Below are positions 6,620-8,902 of a DNA stretch of 8,902 nt, one piece after another. Under the pieces are notes generated by a model. That model was given only the letters and a program-made list of their open reading frames with translations. It did not search any database and was not told the origin of the DNA. This DNA comes from Actinomycetota bacterium (GTDB lineage: Bacteria; Actinomycetota; Humimicrobiia; Humimicrobiales; Humimicrobiaceae): assembly GCA_003486795.1 (NCBI GenBank), contig DNFX01000194.1, positions 1 through 8,902 on the forward strand. The letters are read 5' to 3'. The position numbers and the translations under genes are program-made. Position 1 is the first letter of the stretch; every line of letters begins with the position of its first letter.

Positions 6620-7984
6620 TTATTTAGCCTTGAATTCCTCCCAGGCCTTGGAAGACATCTGATCAAGTTCCTCCATTACATCCTCATAAGTATCAGGAGC
6701 CAGAACAAATTTATCAAAACTTGCACAGGCAGGAAGACTTATGGTTTCAAGTGTTGCTTCCCAGAATCTGACAATAAGCTCAGCATCGGGATCACCGAAT
6801 ACATCTGCAGATATTTTCTGCTTTACCGAATCAAGATGATCCTTGGGAACTGCAGAATTAGGTGAAACGAACTTCATTGCTTCTGACCATATCCTCTGTC
6901 CCTCGTCTGAAATCCAGTATTCTATAAATTTCTTTGCAGTTTCTTTATTTTGTGCATTTTTTGAAATACATATCGGTCCTGCCTCATAAATAACAGTTTT
7001 CGGTCTGCCGGTTTCATAAGGAGGGATAACAAACATGGAATAATCTTCCCCGCCTTTTAACTCAATTGCATCAAAATAAGCAGTATACCAGTCTCCGCAA
7101 TAAGTCATTGCAACTTCACCTTTTGCAAACATCGGAGGTATGTCATTACCAAGATCGACTCCCGGGTCTGTAAAATAACCTTTGTCTATCATTTCTTTCC
7201 AGATTTCAAATGTCTTTTTAACCTCTTCGGATTTCCAGCTTTGTTCCCCCTGACATACTGCATAATACGCATCAGGATAGTTGGAAGCAAATATCTGCTG
7301 GAACCAGAAGAAACTTGTCCAGCCACCTCCTATTGTGAATCCGATAGGAGTTACCCCGTTTGATTTCAATGCTTCGCATACATTCATAAACTCATCCCAG
7401 GTTGCCGGTTCAGATAATCCGTATTGTTCAAAAACAGGTTTGTTGTAGAACATCAGCCAGGAAGCTACAAGTACAGGTGCACCATATATAGCTCCTTCAT
7501 AAGAAAAACTATCCAGAATACCAGGATTATATTTCCCCTTTTCCGCTTCAAACAAAGGTGAGAGATCTTCAAGAAGACCTTCTTTTGCAAGATCGGCAAT
7601 TTTATAATTCGACCACCACGTAAAAACATCGGGTCCCTGGTTTGAAGGAATTCCTGTTTTAACAGCAGCTGTATAAGTATCTATTTCGGTATATCCGGTC
7701 ATTTCAACATCTACACCCGTTTTTTCCTTAAAGCCTGCAAAAACGGCATCCCATCCTGTCTGCCAGCCAGGTTTATCCGTAAAAAGTCTGAGTGGTCCGG
7801 AAAGTGCTTCCGTCGTTGTTGTTTCTTCTTCGGTAACAGGAGCAGCAGTGGTTTCTGTTGCTGTAGTCTCTTCCTGTACTGCCGTAGTCTCTGTTACTGC
7901 AGCTTCTTCTCTGCACCCTGAAAATACCAGGCAAAATGAAACTACAAAAATACAAATCAATAGCCAGATGAAAAATTTTTTCAT
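6620..7984 (-). CDS. Extracellular solute-binding lipoprotein of a sugar ABC transporter (family 1)
   Basis: This 454-residue lipoprotein has a basic MKK start, a hydrophobic signal segment (about 4-21) and a lipobox LVFSGC with the lipidated Cys at residue 24. Residues 25-61 form a low-complexity linker of Thr, Glu and Ala with repeated ETT units. It tethers the binding domain to the membrane. From about residue 64 the fold is that of CUT1 sugar-binding proteins (MalE/UgpB-like). It includes GPDVFTWWSN about 50 residues into the domain, a GEVAMTYCGDWYTAYF segment that usually lines the ligand pocket, and a SKNAQNKETAKKFIEYW helix. Many Trp/Tyr residues suit sugar stacking. AAAGGAG at 7998-7992, seven bases before ATG, fixes the start. 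The gene lies 120 bases after the MalG-like permease and before the MalF-like permease. The likely ligand is a mono- or oligosaccharide or related polyol; which one is unknown. Confidence 0.93.
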   Translation of the reverse strand: MKKFFIWLLICIFVVSFCLVFSGCREEAAVTETTAVQEETTATETTAAPVTEEETTTTEALSGPLRLFTDKPGWQTGWDAVFAGFKEKTGVDVEMTGYTEIDTYTAAVKTGIPSNQGPDVFTWWSNYKIADLAKEGLLEDLSPLFEAEKGKYNPGILDSFSYEGAIYGAPVLVASWLMFYNKPVFEQYGLSEPATWDEFMNVCEALKSNGVTPIGFTIGGGWTSFFWFQQIFASNYPDAYYAVCQGEQSWKSEEVKKTFEIWKEMIDKGYFTDPGVDLGNDIPPMFAKGEVAMTYCGDWYTAYFDAIELKGGEDYSMFVIPPYETGRPKTVIYEAGPICISKNAQNKETAKKFIEYWISDEGQRIWSEAMKFVSPNSAVPKDHLDSVKQKISADVFGDPDAELIVRFWEATLETISLPACASFDKFVLAPDTYEDVMEELDQMSSKAWEEFKAK

Positions 7985-8018
7985 ATTTTCTCTCCTTTTA
8001 TTATTTGTAATTAGTTAG

Positions 8019-8081
8019 AAATCTTTATATTTCTTCACCCCCTATCAGAAATCATTTATTAAAACCAAAAAAATCTTTATA
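8019..8081 (-). repeat. 11-base direct repeat in the gap before the binding protein gene
   Basis: AAATCTTTATA occurs at 8019-8029 and again at 8071-8081 (plus-strand reading), 52 bases apart start to start. Each copy sits in an imperfect palindrome: GAAAT/ATTTC at 8018-8033 and AAAAAAT/ATTTTTT at 8068-8088. The 120-base gap holds no clear sigma-70 promoter. The pair could be operator sites for the binding protein gene, and the second could be a weak hairpin behind the permease gene, but AT-rich chance similarity is possible. Confidence 0.25.
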
Positions 8082-8104
8082 ATTTTTTAATAATTAAATA
8101 AAAA

Positions 8105-8902
8105 TCACTCACCTGCTACCTGTAGTTTCAGTCCCTGTATAAAATATTTCTGAAGCAGAAGATATGCAATTATAACCGGCAAACCGCTTAAAAGATTACC
8201 GGTCATCACAGCCGGGATATTTTTTCCGGAATAAACTGCATTTAATAAGGCAAGTGCATTCATTACAGGCCTGACTGAATCCGAACCCGCAAGCACCATT
8301 CCAAGTATAAGATCATTCCATATAAAACTGCCCTGGAAAAGAGCAAGAATTGCCATAGGGGCAAAAGAATTTGGCAAAAGTATTCTGTAATAAATCTGAA
8401 AATTGTTACAGCCGTCTATTTTGGCTGCTTCGATATAATCATCCGGAATTGTCATAAAAAAGTTCCTGAAAACAAACACGCAGAACGGGATAATAAGGGC
8501 AATATATATAAGGAGCATACCGATCCTTGTATTATAAAGATTAAGCGTAAGATATGCTTTGTATAAAGGAATCAGATAAATCTGTACAGGGAATATCATT
8601 CCGCTCCAGATTATTATAAATATCGGAAAAGCACCCTTAAGTTTTAATTTGGTAAGACCGAAACCAGCAAGTGATGAAATGAATATTGCCACAATACTCC
8701 CGGTTATAGCATATAGAAGACTGTTTAAAAAAGGCTTGAGTAATTTGGTTTCTATAAAGACATATCTGATGTTCTTGAATAATGCAAAGGTCTGTGGGAA
8801 TTCCCAGAATGGAGTAGTGGCAAATTCTTTTGAAGATTTAAGTGATATAAGAATAAGAAAATACACAGGTACAAGCCACACAAGACATAGAAGTATTATT
8901 AT
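8105..8902 (-). CDS. ABC carbohydrate transporter permease, MalG-like (CUT1), N-terminus cut by window edge
   Basis: At least 265 residues are visible. The frame is open to the right edge, and the GTG at 8881 sits within the first membrane span (IIILLCLVWLVPVYFLILISLKSS), so the true start lies outside the window. It is a MalG-type permease: the SLKSS end of TM1 is typical. Further membrane spans lie about visible residues 58-80, 92-112, 125-146, 178-200 and 235-255. The EAA loop EAAKIDGCNNFQIYYRILLP starts at visible residue 158 and docks on the ATPase. It forms the inner membrane channel with the MalF-like permease. The gene comes first in this part of the operon, ahead of the binding protein, which differs from the common order of binding protein, MalF, MalG. 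It ends with TGA 120 bases before the binding protein start. No ATPase gene is visible. Confidence 0.9.
   Translation of the reverse strand: MIILLCLVWLVPVYFLILISLKSSKEFATTPFWEFPQTFALFKNIRYVFIETKLLKPFLNSLLYAITGSIVAIFISSLAGFGLTKLKLKGAFPIFIIIWSGMIFPVQIYLIPLYKAYLTLNLYNTRIGMLLIYIALIIPFCVFVFRNFFMTIPDDYIEAAKIDGCNNFQIYYRILLPNSFAPMAILALFQGSFIWNDLILGMVLAGSDSVRPVMNALALLNAVYSGKNIPAVMTGNLLSGLPVIIAYLLLQKYFIQGLKLQVAGE

Noticed and set aside
8105..8881. Complete MalG-like gene starting at GTG 8881
   Set aside because: The GTG falls inside the first membrane span and the frame continues to the window edge, so the gene is truncated by the window rather than short.
1..8902. Mobile element, CRISPR array, or tRNA/rRNA gene
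   Set aside because: No transposase or integrase frame, no regularly spaced repeats and no tRNA-like cloverleaf were seen. The inverted repeats found are local hairpins without flanking target duplications.

Overview
The window is AT-rich bacterial DNA. Shine-Dalgarno sequences (GGAGG, AAGGAG, AAAGGAG) precede several starts, and a lipobox lipoprotein is present. The genes (corrinoid protein, MttB-type methyltransferase, radical SAM protein, ABC sugar uptake) suggest a strict anaerobe living on methylated compounds and carbohydrates. The Thr/Glu-rich linker behind the lipobox of the binding protein recalls uncultured anaerobic Actinomycetota, but Bacillota or another low-GC phylum cannot be excluded. 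No rRNA, tRNA, transposase, integrase, CRISPR array or replication origin was seen. No stretch over 300 bases lacks a gene.

Left part, plus strand (5-3174): a radical SAM/SPASM-type protein, an NAD-dependent epimerase/dehydratase 14 bases behind it, and after a 135-base gap a polytopic membrane protein of the lysylphosphatidylglycerol synthase TM (flippase-like, UPF0104) family. Together they look like the tail of an envelope lipid or glycoconjugate locus that continues off the left edge.

Middle part, plus strand (3180-5531): a two-gene methyltransferase unit with its own candidate promoter and a structured leader. It encodes a B12-binding corrinoid protein (DxHxxG ligand motif) and a full-length MttB-family methyltransferase with no in-frame amber codon, so it does not contain pyrrolysine. 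The likely job is to take a methyl group from a quaternary or tertiary amine and place it on the corrinoid protein. The acceptor methyltransferase and the corrinoid reactivase are not in the window.

Right part, minus strand (5662-8902): a CUT1-type ABC carbohydrate importer, transcribed toward the methyltransferase unit in the unusual order MalG-like permease (cut by the right edge), lipoprotein binding protein, MalF-like permease. The ATPase is absent. A perfect 9-bp stem-loop lies between the binding protein and the MalF-like gene. A perfect 17-bp AT-only inverted repeat lies at the convergent junction between the importer and the methyltransferase unit.
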